DNA from: Streptomyces graminofaciens
Lineage (GTDB): Bacteria; Actinomycetota; Actinomycetes; Streptomycetales; Streptomycetaceae
Assembly (NCBI RefSeq): GCF_030294945.1
Contig: NZ_AP018448.1
Location: 2,542,001 to 2,606,000, forward strand
DNA: 64,000 nucleotides
Direction of reading: 5' to 3'
A program made the position numbers and the translations under genes. Each line of letters opens with the position of its first letter. Within the stretch, counting starts at the first letter, position 1. Under the pieces are notes generated by a model. It was given only the letters and a program-made list of their open reading frames with translations, was not told the origin of the DNA and ran no database searches. Positions 16,844 to 25,175 of this stretch are shown piece by piece.

Positions 16844-17611
16844 TCAGTGGATGTGGGATCCGCCGTTGACGTCGTACGTCACGCCGGTGAGGTAGCCCGA
16901 CTCGGGCCGGGCCAGGAACGCGATGACGTCAGCCACGTCCTCGACACCGCCGATACGGCGTACCGGAACGTCCGCGATCATCGCCGCCTTGCGCTCCTCG
17001 TCCAGCTTGCCCTGGGTGATGTCGGTGTCGATCAGGCCCGGCGCGACGGAGTTGACCGTGATTCCGGACGGGCCGAGTTCGCGGGCGAGGGCCCGGGCGA
17101 AGCCCAGCAGGGCGGCCTTGGCGGCGGAATAGGCCACTCCCCCGAAGACCCCGCCTCCGCGTTCGGCCGAGACGGACGACAGGAAGACGATGCGGCCGAA
17201 TCCCCGCTCGGCCATCCCGGAAGCCACGCGGTGGGTGACCACGAAGCTGCCGCGGACGTTGACCTCGAAGATCCGGTCCCACTCGGCCGGGGTGACGTCG
17301 AGGAAGGGGGTCGGGGACGTGATCCCCGCGTTGTTGACCAGGGCGCCGATCGGCGCGAGCGCCGCTTCGACCGCCCCGACGGCGGCGTCGACGGCGTCGG
17401 CGTCGGTGACGTCCGCCGCAAGGCCCAAAGCCTCCGTACCGTGCCGAGCGGCGACCTCCCGGGCGGCGTCCTCGGCGGCCTCCTTGTCCAGGTCGAGGAC
17501 GGCGATGTGGTAGCCGGCGGCGGCCAGGGCGTGCGCGGTGGCGCGTCCGATGCCGCGACGGGAGCCCGCCCCGGTGACGACGGCGGTGCGGGGGGTGTGC
17601 TGGGTGGTCAT
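16844..17611 (-). CDS. Short-chain dehydrogenase/reductase
   Basis: A 255-residue classical SDR. The cofactor motif is TGAGSRRGIGRATA, the structural motif NNAG near residue 92, the catalytic Ser is in FLSSVS, and YSAAK holds the Tyr/Lys pair. LDLDKE after strand two favours NAD. The ATG at 17611 has AGGAG 6 bases upstream; the open frame before it is not protein-like. It is the last gene of the transporter/transketolase operon, 67 bp after the C-subunit, and probably oxidises or reduces the sugar-like substrate. Confidence 0.88.
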   Translation of the reverse strand: MTTQHTPRTAVVTGAGSRRGIGRATAHALAAAGYHIAVLDLDKEAAEDAAREVAARHGTEALGLAADVTDADAVDAAVGAVEAALAPIGALVNNAGITSPTPFLDVTPAEWDRIFEVNVRGSFVVTHRVASGMAERGFGRIVFLSSVSAERGGGVFGGVAYSAAKAALLGFARALARELGPSGITVNSVAPGLIDTDITQGKLDEERKAAMIADVPVRRIGGVEDVADVIAFLARPESGYLTGVTYDVNGGSHIH

Positions 17612-17678
17612 GCGGTGCTCCTGAGGAGTGGGAAGAGGCCGAGGAAACAAGTGCCGCGAGCGGGTCTTCGTGCGGGGC

Positions 17679-18704
17679 TCACAGTTCACGGCGGACGCGT
17701 TCCTTGATCGCCGCGACGGAGAGGCCGTAGCGGTCGTGGAGCGTCGGCAGCGCACCCGCGGCGAGGAACTCGTCCGGCAGGCCGATCGGGACCATGCGCG
17801 CCGACTGCTGGGCGAAGGCAAGGCACGAGGCCACGGACTCGGCGAGGCCACCGACGACACTGTGGTTCTCGAGCGTCACCACGAGGCGTCCTTTCGAGGC
17901 CTCCCGCAGCACCGTCTCGCGGTCGAACGGCTTGATCGTCGGCACATGGAGGACGGCGACATCGATGTGGTCGTGCGCGAGTTCCTGGGCCGCGGTCAGG
18001 GCGCGTACCGTCATCAGTCCGGTGGAGATGAACAACACGTCGCGGCCGTCGCGTAGTTGGGCAGCCCTGCCGAGTTCGAACCGGTAGTCGTACTCGTCCA
18101 GGACGGTGGGTACGGTCCCGCGCAGCAGCCGCATGTAGGTGGGCCCGGGGTGCGCGGCCAGCGCCGGCACGGCCTGTTCGATGTCCACCGAGTCCGCGGG
18201 GTCCACGATCGTCAGGCCGGGCATACCGCGCAGGATCGCCAGGTCCTCGGTCGCCTGGTGGCTGGGTCCGTAGCCGGTCGTCAGACCGGGCAGGGCGCCG
18301 ACGACGTTGACGTTCAGCTGCGGCTCGGCGATGTCGAGGCACAGGAAGTCGTAGGCGCGGCGGGTGGCGAAGACGGAGTAGGTGGAGGCAAACGGGGTCA
18401 GGCCCACCTCGGCCAGCCCCGCTGCCGCACCCAGCATCACCTGTTCCGCCATGCCCATCTGGAAGAAGCGATCGGGGTGAGCTTCGCGGAAGACGTGCAT
18501 GTCGGTGTACTTGGCCAGGTCCGCGGAGAGACCGACCACGTCGGGGCGTTCGTCGGCGAGCCGGGCCAGTGCGTGTCCGAAGGGTGCCTTGGTGGTGCGC
18601 TGCCCCTCTTCGGCGATCGAGGCGATCATCGCGGACGTGGTGAGCCTGCGCTTCGGAGCCCCGGTCGGCGTGGGCTCGGTCCGAGTCGACGCGGAGGTGT
18701 TCAT
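17679..18704 (-). CDS. Transketolase, C-terminal subunit (split form)
   Basis: A 341-residue protein covering the transketolase pyrimidine-binding and C-terminal domains. It contains VVGLSADLAKYTDMHVF, FQMGMAEQVMLGAAAGLA (with the catalytic Glu that activates thiamine diphosphate) and GYGPSHQATEDLAILRGMPG. With the N-terminal subunit it forms a two-polypeptide transketolase that moves two-carbon units between sugars. The ATG at 18704 overlaps the stop of the N-subunit (ATGA). Split transketolases of this kind are common in sugar-specific operons, for example for apulose phosphate. Confidence 0.92.
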   Translation of the reverse strand: MNTSASTRTEPTPTGAPKRRLTTSAMIASIAEEGQRTTKAPFGHALARLADERPDVVGLSADLAKYTDMHVFREAHPDRFFQMGMAEQVMLGAAAGLAEVGLTPFASTYSVFATRRAYDFLCLDIAEPQLNVNVVGALPGLTTGYGPSHQATEDLAILRGMPGLTIVDPADSVDIEQAVPALAAHPGPTYMRLLRGTVPTVLDEYDYRFELGRAAQLRDGRDVLFISTGLMTVRALTAAQELAHDHIDVAVLHVPTIKPFDRETVLREASKGRLVVTLENHSVVGGLAESVASCLAFAQQSARMVPIGLPDEFLAAGALPTLHDRYGLSVAAIKERVRREL

Positions 18705-19615
18705 CGGGCGAGTCCCTCTTCCTGGGTGCGGGCGCGGTCGGATGTGGGTCGATTGAAGTGACGCTCCGTCAACTGAGCGCGCGCGAGCTGCCATTCGTGC
18801 TCTTCGACGCGCATGAAATGCGCCTTCTCCCGCGTCTCCAGCATCGGTACGCCGCAGCCGATCCGGGTGTCGCAGATCAGCACCGCCGGTGAACCGCGGT
18901 GCCCGCGCAGGTCGTCGAAGGCAGCGACGAGTGCCTCGATGTCGTTGCCGTCCACGCGGACGGCATGCCAGCCGAACGCCTCCCACTTGGCCGTGACCGG
19001 CTCGGTGCGCAGTACGCCCTTGGTGGGGCCGTCCGCCTGCAGGGCGTTGACGTCGACGATGGCGGTGACGTTGTCCAGGCCGTGGTGGGCGCAGGCAAGT
19101 GCCGCCTCCCAGGTGGAGCCCTCGTCCAGTTCGCCGTCGGAGAGCAGGTTGTAGACGCGTGCGTCGCTGCCCTGGTGGCGCAGGCCGAGCGCCATGCCGG
19201 TGGCGACGCCCAGGCCGTGGCCCAGTGAACCGCCGGAGATCTCCATGCCGGGCGTGTAGGAGGCCATGCCCGACATGGGCAGGCGCGAGTCGTCGCTGCC
19301 GTAGGTGGCGAGTTCGCCGACGTCCAGCACGCCGGCCTCGGCGAGCGCCGCGTACAGGGCGATCGCGTAGTGGCCGATCGACAGCAGGAACCGGTCGCGC
19401 TGCGGCCAGTCCGGCTCGGCGGGACGGTGGTTGAGGACGTCCCGGTAGACGACGGCCAGGATGTCGGCCACGCCCAGTGCCTGTCCGATGTATCCCTGGC
19501 CCTGGGTCTCCCCCATGTCCAGCGCGTGCATACGGATGCGGTGGGCGGAGTCCTGCAGGGCGCTGACGCGCCGGGTGGACGGATCCGCTGTTCCGGGTGC
19601 CTGAGTGGAGAGCAC
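18701..19615 (-). CDS. Transketolase, N-terminal subunit (split form)
   Basis: A 304-residue thiamine-diphosphate-binding subunit. His-containing MHALDMGETQGQGYIGQALG is followed by FLLSIGHYAIALYAAL and SGGSLGHGLGVATGMALG. The TPP motif is SDGELDEGSTWEA, with NALQADG at its far end. The GTG at 19615 has a GAGGA site; the frame upstream lies inside the transporter gene in another register. It partners the overlapping C-subunit and starts 17 bp after the transporter stop. Confidence 0.92.
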   Translation of the reverse strand: MLSTQAPGTADPSTRRVSALQDSAHRIRMHALDMGETQGQGYIGQALGVADILAVVYRDVLNHRPAEPDWPQRDRFLLSIGHYAIALYAALAEAGVLDVGELATYGSDDSRLPMSGMASYTPGMEISGGSLGHGLGVATGMALGLRHQGSDARVYNLLSDGELDEGSTWEAALACAHHGLDNVTAIVDVNALQADGPTKGVLRTEPVTAKWEAFGWHAVRVDGNDIEALVAAFDDLRGHRGSPAVLICDTRIGCGVPMLETREKAHFMRVEEHEWQLARAQLTERHFNRPTSDRARTQEEGLAR

Positions 19616-19632
19616 GTTGGTCCTCGTCTCTG

Positions 19633-20985
19633 TCAGTGAGCGGTGGGGAGGGCGGGTTCGGCGACCGCGGTCATGGCCCGGCCGGCCTCCCGGCGCTCTT
19701 CCGGGCCCCATGTCTCGCGCGTCACCAGCGCCGCTACGAGGCCCAGGAGGCCGTAGCAGCTGAAGAGGACCGCGGGGCCGGTCCATCCGGTGGCGGAGTA
19801 GAGCGCCGTGGCGATCATGGGCGTAAACCCGGAGACCACCGCGGACAGTTGGTAGGCCAGGGACGTTCCGGCGGTGCGGGTCCTGGTGGCGAACAGCTCG
19901 CAGAACCAGGCTCCTTGGACGCCGGCCAGCGAGTTCTGGCAGACGGCGTAGCTGATCAGGAAGGCGAGCAGGACGAGGGAGGCGGCTTCGGTGTTGACGA
20001 GCAGGAAGAGCGGGATGCCCCAGGCGAGGCTCACCGCGCAGCCCAGCAGGTACACCGGGCGGCGGCCTGTCCGGTCCGACAGGCGGCCCCAGAGCGTGGT
20101 GGCGGCGATGCCGACGGCCGCGGCGGTCACCAGGGCGGTGAGTGTGGTGGTGCTGGTGACGTCGGGGGCGTCGCCGTCGTCCAGGTAGGAGAGGACGAAG
20201 GTGACCGAGACGGCGTATCCGGCGGTCTCCGTGATGCGCAGACAGAACGCCCGCAGCACGTTGCGCCAGTCCTCCCGGATCACCTCCAGCAGCGGGTTCT
20301 TGACGACCTCGCCGGACTCCTTGAGCGCCTCGAACTGGGGTGATTCGTCGATCCTGAGCCGGATGAAGATGCCCACTGCGATCAGGACGGCACTGAGCAG
20401 GAACGGCACACGCCAGGCCCAGGTGTCGTCCAAGGTGTGCCGGCTGAACAGGAAGGCGAGGTTGGCGAGCAGCAGACCGACCGGGAACCCGGCCTGGGTG
20501 ATGCCCGTGTACAGACCGCGCCGCCGCCAGGGGGCGTGCTCGAAGGTCATCAGGATGGCGCCACCCCATTCGGCGCCGAAGGCGAGCCCCTGGATCACGC
20601 GGACGACGACCAGCAGGACCGGCGCCCAGATCCCGACCATCTGATAAGTCGGCAGACACCCGATCAACACCGTCGCGACGCCCATCAGCAGCAGCGATCC
20701 GACCAGGACGGGCTTGCGGCCGACGCGGTCCCCGAGGTGACCTGCGACGATGCCGCCCAGCGGCCGCGCCGCGAAGCCGATCCCCAGGGTCGCGAAGGAC
20801 AGCAGGGTGGCGGAGAGCGGGTCGGAGTCCGGGAAGAACACGTCCCCGAAGTAAAGAGCGGCGGCCGTTCCGAAGCCGATGAAGTCGTACGTCTCGATGG
20901 TCGCGCCCACGCCGCATCCGACGGCGACTCTCAGACGCTCGGGCGATCCCTGCGGCGCCTGGTGCGGCGCCTTGGCCTCAGCCAT
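19633..20985 (-). CDS. MFS transporter, metabolite:H+ symporter (MHS) family
   Basis: A 450-residue, 12-TM permease. The MHS hallmark loops are GHLGDRVGRKPVLV between TM2 and TM3, RVIQGLAFGAEWGGA in TM4 and GRLSDRTGRRPVYLLG in the second half. Relatives import dicarboxylates, shikimate, proline/betaine or sugar acids. It has an excellent AAGGAGG site. It is the first gene of the transketolase operon and divergent from the GntR regulator, so it should carry the substrate that the transketolase and SDR process. Confidence 0.9.
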   Translation of the reverse strand: MAEAKAPHQAPQGSPERLRVAVGCGVGATIETYDFIGFGTAAALYFGDVFFPDSDPLSATLLSFATLGIGFAARPLGGIVAGHLGDRVGRKPVLVGSLLLMGVATVLIGCLPTYQMVGIWAPVLLVVVRVIQGLAFGAEWGGAILMTFEHAPWRRRGLYTGITQAGFPVGLLLANLAFLFSRHTLDDTWAWRVPFLLSAVLIAVGIFIRLRIDESPQFEALKESGEVVKNPLLEVIREDWRNVLRAFCLRITETAGYAVSVTFVLSYLDDGDAPDVTSTTTLTALVTAAAVGIAATTLWGRLSDRTGRRPVYLLGCAVSLAWGIPLFLLVNTEAASLVLLAFLISYAVCQNSLAGVQGAWFCELFATRTRTAGTSLAYQLSAVVSGFTPMIATALYSATGWTGPAVLFSCYGLLGLVAALVTRETWGPEERREAGRAMTAVAEPALPTAH

Positions 20986-21035
20986 GCCGATCCTCCTTGA
21001 TCGCGAGCGGGAACCGTCCCGGGCCCCACTGTCGG

Positions 21036-21139
21036 CTGTTGACTGTTAACAGTCGAGAGAGATGCTGAGCCCGAGGACGAAAGGTGTCAACCCGTGGAGC
21101 GAAGACGGATCGAATCTGCCGACTGTCAACAGATGACAG
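21036..21139. promoter_or_regulatory. GntR operator pair in the transporter/gntR promoter
   Basis: GACTGTTAACAGTC at 21041-21054 is a perfect 14-bp palindrome, and CTGTTGAC overlaps its left edge. CTGTCA-N5-TGACAG at 21123-21139 is a second dyad. All share the core CTGT(T/C)AACAG, a typical FadR/FCD GntR pattern. They lie between the MHS operon and the divergent gntR gene, so autoregulation and operon control are likely. Confidence 0.65.
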
Positions 21140-21185
21140 CGGGCGGGCTAATATGATCGCCCGTGGATCGAAGGAGGGCTGGACC

Positions 21186-21875
21186 GTGGCCGGTCAGGGG
21201 CTCGCAAGTCTCACCCGCTCGACGACCCTCCGTGAGCGCGCGCTCGTGGCCCTACGTACCGCCATCACCACGGGCCAGTACCGCCCGGGCGACCACCTCG
21301 GAGAGGTGGAGATCGCCGAGCATCTGTCAGTGAGCCGCGGCACGGTACGAGAGGCCCTGCGCCACCTCCAGCAGGAGGGGCTCGTCACCGCGGGAGCGCG
21401 CGGCATGCTGCGCGTGTCACGGCTGACACCGACCGAGGTACGGGAACTCTTCCAGGTCCGCGAGGCCCTCGAAGGGCTCGCAGTGGCACAGATCATCGCG
21501 TCACCGCGCAGACAGGAAGCGGCCGAAGCGCTGCGCGAGGCCCTGGAAAAGCTCCACGACGCCTTCGAATCAGGGGCAGACCTGACCGCGAAGGTCGAGG
21601 CCGATCTCGGTTTTCACCTTCTGCTGTGCGAACTCTCCGGCAACTCGATCCTCCTCAAGACCTGGCGACAGCTCGAGGGTCCGATGCGGGTGGTGATCAT
21701 GAGCGCAGCCGGCGACCGCCGTGACGTGGCCATGTCCGCGACATCCCACTCCCCCATCGCCGACGCGATCGCGCGCGGAGACGCGACGGCCGCCCAGGAA
21801 ATCCTGCACAGGCACATGACCTCGGCCATCGAGCAGTTGGGCATCGAGCACGAAGGCACCCGCGAAACCTCGTGA
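21186..21875 (+). CDS. GntR-family regulator, FCD subfamily
   Basis: About 229 residues. The GntR winged helix reads LRTAITTGQYRPGDHLGEVE, then LSVSRGTVREALRHLQQEGL. A helical FCD domain follows with the metal/ligand positions in EADLGFHLLLCELSGN and the C-terminal HxxxH-type segment LHRHMTSA. The GTG at 21186 follows AAGGAGG. It is divergent from the transketolase operon and sits beside two matching palindromes, so it is the likely repressor of that operon. Confidence 0.88.
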   Translation: MAGQGLASLTRSTTLRERALVALRTAITTGQYRPGDHLGEVEIAEHLSVSRGTVREALRHLQQEGLVTAGARGMLRVSRLTPTEVRELFQVREALEGLAVAQIIASPRRQEAAEALREALEKLHDAFESGADLTAKVEADLGFHLLLCELSGNSILLKTWRQLEGPMRVVIMSAAGDRRDVAMSATSHSPIADAIARGDATAAQEILHRHMTSAIEQLGIEHEGTRETS

Positions 21876-21988
21876 AAATCATGTCCCGGAAGGCACGTCC
21901 CAGGACGGGGCACGCTCCGGGAATCACTCCGGCCGGGCGACTGGTCGTTCTCCGTCGCGCGCATGCGCCCCGGGCGCAACGCGGGACT

Positions 21989-22852
21989 TCATAGCAGGTC
22001 CTGGTCCGCGGCGACAGGCGCAGCAGTCGCCGCGGCCTGTTGTGTGAAGCTCCGGGCGACGGCGTCGGCGCCGCGTGCCAGCAGGCCTACGTCCACGCCG
22101 ACGGCGGTGAACGTGGTCCCGAGGTCGATGCACCGTCGCGCGAACGTCGGGTTGGTCGTCAGCACGCCGGCCGGTTTGCCTGCCGCGCGCACCCGCCCGA
22201 TCGCCTCCTCCACTGCCGCGATGACCGTCGGCGCGTTCGGGTCTCCTGGGTGACCGAGGCTGGCGGCCAGGTCGCTGGGGCCGATGAAGATCCCGTCCAC
22301 GCCATCGACGGACGCGATCTGCCCGATCTGTTCGAGGGCGTGCCGCGACTCGACCTGGACGAGCACGCACAGTTCGGTGTGCGCCAGTTCGGCGTAGTCC
22401 TTGACCCGACCGAACCGGGTGGCCCTGGTCAGTGCCGACACGCCGCGGACGCCCACGGGGGCGTAACGGGTGGCGGCGACCGCGGCGAGCGCTTCTTCGG
22501 CCGACTCGACCTGTGGAATCAGCAACGACTGCGCGCCGACGTCCAGGAGCCGCTTGATCACGGTGGGATCGTTGACCGGAGGACGCACCACTGCCGAGCA
22601 GGGGTACGGGGCGACCGCCTGGAGTTGTGAGAGCACGATCGCGACATCAGCGTGCGAGTGCTCGGTGTCGAGAAGCAGCCAGTCGAAGCCGGCGCCGGCG
22701 ACGATCTCGGCCGGGTAGGCGTCGGCCAGCGAGCACCACAGGCCGATCATCTGCTCGCCTCGGGCAAGCCTCGCTTTGAATACGTTCGCCGGTGGAGGCC
22801 ACTGGCCCGGTGCGGGCTGCGATGCGCCGGTCTGCGGGTGGTGCACGGTCAC
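21989..22852 (-). CDS. HpcH/HpaI-family class II aldolase
   Basis: A 287-residue aldolase-barrel protein. WLLLDTEHSHAD carries the catalytic-base His, AVVRPPVND the Arg, LIPQVESAEEA the metal-binding Glu and GIFIGPSDLAASLGHPG the metal-binding Asp. These enzymes split 4-hydroxy-2-oxo acids to pyruvate plus an aldehyde with a divalent metal. The GTG start at 22852 overlaps the hydratase stop (GTGA), so hydratase and aldolase are coupled and perform consecutive steps, as in the homoprotocatechuate and 2-hydroxymuconate routes. Confidence 0.9.
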   Translation of the reverse strand: MTVHHPQTGASQPAPGQWPPPANVFKARLARGEQMIGLWCSLADAYPAEIVAGAGFDWLLLDTEHSHADVAIVLSQLQAVAPYPCSAVVRPPVNDPTVIKRLLDVGAQSLLIPQVESAEEALAAVAATRYAPVGVRGVSALTRATRFGRVKDYAELAHTELCVLVQVESRHALEQIGQIASVDGVDGIFIGPSDLAASLGHPGDPNAPTVIAAVEEAIGRVRAAGKPAGVLTTNPTFARRCIDLGTTFTAVGVDVGLLARGADAVARSFTQQAAATAAPVAADQDLL

Positions 22853-23631
22853 CGGAACGACACCCCGATCGAACCCAACGGGCCGAAGTCGGCGTGGATG
22901 ACGGTGTTCGCTTCGACCGAGACCGGTCGGGTGAACGAGCCCGACAGCAGCAGCTGACCGGCTCTGAGGTGCTCGCCGACCGCGGCGAGCTTGTTCCCGA
23001 GCCAGGCGATGCCTGCCGCCGGGTGTCCCATGACGGCGGCCGAGACGCCGGACTCCTCGATCACACCGTTCTTCGCCAACGTCGCGGCCACCCACCGGAC
23101 ATCGACGTCCATCGGGCGCACGACGCGACCGCCGACGACCATCGCCGCGGCGGCGGCGTTGTCCGCGATGGTGTCGGTGATCGCGCGGGGCACCTCGGTG
23201 CGGTAGTCGATGACCTCGAGCGCGGGGACGACGTACTCAGTCGCCCGCAGGACGTCATGGACGCGCAGGTCCGGCCCATGCAGGTCGGCGCCGAGCACGA
23301 ACGCCAGCTCGACCTCCAGTCGGGGCTTCATGTAGCGGTTCGCTGCGAGACAGGCGCCGTCGTTGACGACCATGTCGTCGGTGAGAAAGCCGTAGTCGGG
23401 CTCCGTCATCTGCGAGGCCATCTGCATGGCGCGAGACGTCAGTCCGATCTTGTGCCCGACGAGCCGGGCGCCGGCCGCCACACGCTCCGCCGCCCAGAGC
23501 TGCTGGATGGCGTAGGCGTCGACGATCTCAAGATCGGCATAGGTGCGGCTGAGTTGGGTGATCGGTTGACGCTCACGGTCTGCCTGCATGAGAGCGGTTG
23601 CGGCTGCGCGACGTTCTGCTTCGGTGATCAC
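22849..23631 (-). CDS. 2-oxo-4-pentenoate / 2-oxohept-3-enedioate hydratase (HpaH-like)
   Basis: A 260-residue FAH-fold hydratase. Motifs include VGHKIGLTSRAMQ, the acidic metal-site strand PRLEVELAFVLG, and the C-terminal HPAAGIAWLGNKLAAVG and LLSGSFTRPV. It adds water to 2-oxo-alkenoates to make the 4-hydroxy-2-oxo acid used by the aldolase encoded next. The GTG at 23631 has GAGAGGA upstream; the 17 preceding codons are not conserved-looking. It is the middle gene of the three-gene operon. Confidence 0.9.
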   Translation of the reverse strand: MITEAERRAAATALMQADRERQPITQLSRTYADLEIVDAYAIQQLWAAERVAAGARLVGHKIGLTSRAMQMASQMTEPDYGFLTDDMVVNDGACLAANRYMKPRLEVELAFVLGADLHGPDLRVHDVLRATEYVVPALEVIDYRTEVPRAITDTIADNAAAAAMVVGGRVVRPMDVDVRWVAATLAKNGVIEESGVSAAVMGHPAAGIAWLGNKLAAVGEHLRAGQLLLSGSFTRPVSVEANTVIHADFGPLGSIGVSFR

Positions 23632-23717
23632 CGGGTTCCTCTCGGGGTGTACGGAGTGCCGTCGCGTGGCGTTCGACGGCACGGGGCGTGCACCTGCCGG
23701 ACGACGACACGGTCACG

Positions 23718-24638
23718 TCATGCGCTGTCGGGCTTGCTGTCGCGCTTGGCCGACACGGGCGGGGTCGGCAGCCAGGCCTCACCTGGCTCGACGACGAAGG
23801 TGAACTCGAGGCTGTACCAGGGTTCGACTACGTCCTCATCCGGCGCCGACTCGTTCTCGTGGCGCACATACGTGCCGATGAGGCTCTGTACGACGCCGAA
23901 CTGCGCGTCGGTCTCCAGGATGGGGTCGTCGTGGCTGTAGAGCTGGGACGCGATCGTCTTGTAACCCTGTTTGCAGATCAGCACATGGAGATGCGCCGGC
24001 CGGAAGGGATGGCGTTCGAGCGCGGCCAGGAGATCTCCCACCGGCCCGCCGATCGGTATCGGATAACCGGAAGGCTTGATACTGCGGAAGGTGAACACAC
24101 CTTCCTCATCGCTGAAGAACTTGCCGCGGAGATTCCACTCGGCCTGCTCGGGGTCCTGGTTCTCATAGAGGCCGGCCGGTGATGCGTGCCAGACGTCGAC
24201 TTCCGCGCCGACGACCGACGTTCCATCGGTGTCGACGATCCGGCCGGTGAAGAACAGCGGCGGTCCATCTGTCGGCGAGCGGACGATCGACTCGCCGTTG
24301 TTCATCGTCGGGCTGCCCTGGCGCCAGAACGGACCGAGCAGGTTCGCCGAGGTCGGCTTGTCCTCGCTCCCGTTGTTCATCAGGGCAACCAGCGTCGACA
24401 GGCCCAGCGAGCCCGCCATCAGCCTCACCTCGTTGTGGCTGGGCGTGGTGAGTTGGCCAAGCCTGGTCACGATGTTGATGGAGGTGTCGAACTCCTTCTC
24501 GGTCAGCCGTACTTCGCGGGCGAAGTCGTGCAGGTGGCGCACCAGTGCCTGGATGATCTCCTTGACGCGCGGGTCGCCGGCCCGCTCTGTCTCGGCGAGT
24601 ACCGCGGCGGTGAGCTGGTCTTCGTCTTGGATGATCAC
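23718..24638 (-). CDS. Intradiol ring-cleavage dioxygenase (catechol/hydroxyquinol 1,2-type)
   Basis: About 306 residues, starting at a GTG with AAGGGG upstream. The N-terminal helical dimerisation domain (about 1-95) precedes the catalytic beta domain. The ferric-iron ligands are Tyr158, Tyr192, His216 and His218, with the family spacing. LLGPFWRQGSP is typical of hydroxyquinol 1,2-dioxygenases more than catechol enzymes. It would cleave a catechol or benzenetriol between the hydroxyls to a muconate or maleylacetate. Its partners downstream are meta-pathway enzymes, which is unusual; no maleylacetate reductase is present in the window. Confidence 0.9.
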   Translation of the reverse strand: MIIQDEDQLTAAVLAETERAGDPRVKEIIQALVRHLHDFAREVRLTEKEFDTSINIVTRLGQLTTPSHNEVRLMAGSLGLSTLVALMNNGSEDKPTSANLLGPFWRQGSPTMNNGESIVRSPTDGPPLFFTGRIVDTDGTSVVGAEVDVWHASPAGLYENQDPEQAEWNLRGKFFSDEEGVFTFRSIKPSGYPIPIGGPVGDLLAALERHPFRPAHLHVLICKQGYKTIASQLYSHDDPILETDAQFGVVQSLIGTYVRHENESAPDEDVVEPWYSLEFTFVVEPGEAWLPTPPVSAKRDSKPDSA

Positions 24639-24728
24639 GTCGGCATCCCCTTGAGACGGTCGGCTGCTGGCCCGCGGCCGACACTGCCACGCAAGTATCA
24701 GAAGGCCGGTCGGCACGCACAACGACAG

Positions 24729-24745
24729 TGTTCATCCAGTGAACA
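24729..24745. promoter_or_regulatory. Probable IclR-type operator (TGTTCA-N5-TGAACA)
   Basis: TGTTCATCCAGTGAACA is a perfect 6-5-6 palindrome about 90 bp upstream of the intradiol-dioxygenase start. It matches the site at 3334-3350 in both outer arms. No regulator is adjacent on this side, so control by a distant IclR protein is likely. Confidence 0.6.
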
Positions 24746-24759
24746 ATCAGGCGCCGCAG

Positions 24760-25170
24760 CCCGGATGAACTGCAGACACGAGAGGTGCGCCACCGCAGGT
24801 GGGATCGCCAATGAGGCCGTCTTGAGTGAAGTTGCGCGGTTTGTCCTGGCCCCAGTAGAGGCGGACAGGGAGGTAGCCGGTGAGCAGAGCGGCCTCGTCG
24901 TGCAGCGGGCCGGACGGTGGTTGCCTGAGACGTCGGCGAGGGCCTTGATCTCGTCGAGGCCGGTCGCGGTGCGGAGGGCTGCCCGTGCTCGTCGACTCGG
25001 ACGATGTCATCGGTGCGCAGCCATCCCTCGACGGGTGTCTGCACGATGCTCCCGGGTTGCCCGGGCACCCGGCCGTCACTCGGGGACCCGCAGTCCCCCA
25101 AGGACCGCTGTCCCCCAACCCCCCGGCTTGACCGGACGCCACGTTCGCGCCGCTCACCGGGTCGAACGAA
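24760..25170 (-). pseudogene. Degenerate gene fragments, including an AMP-ligase-like piece
   Basis: On the minus strand one frame gives GSIVQTPVEGWLRTDDIVRV followed by DEHG, which resembles the conserved hinge region of acyl-CoA/AMP-dependent ligases (normally GWLRTGD). The match then stops. Another frame ends with LTGYLPVRLYWGQDKPRN and a stop at the left edge; I do not recognise it. Frames shift between the pieces, so nothing intact is encoded. Confidence 0.35.
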
Positions 25171-25175
25171 GGTGA

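Noticed and set aside
23718..24638. Catechol 1,2-dioxygenase with gene symbol catA
   Set aside because: GPFWRQGSP favours hydroxyquinol-type enzymes and no cat genes are nearby, so no symbol is given.
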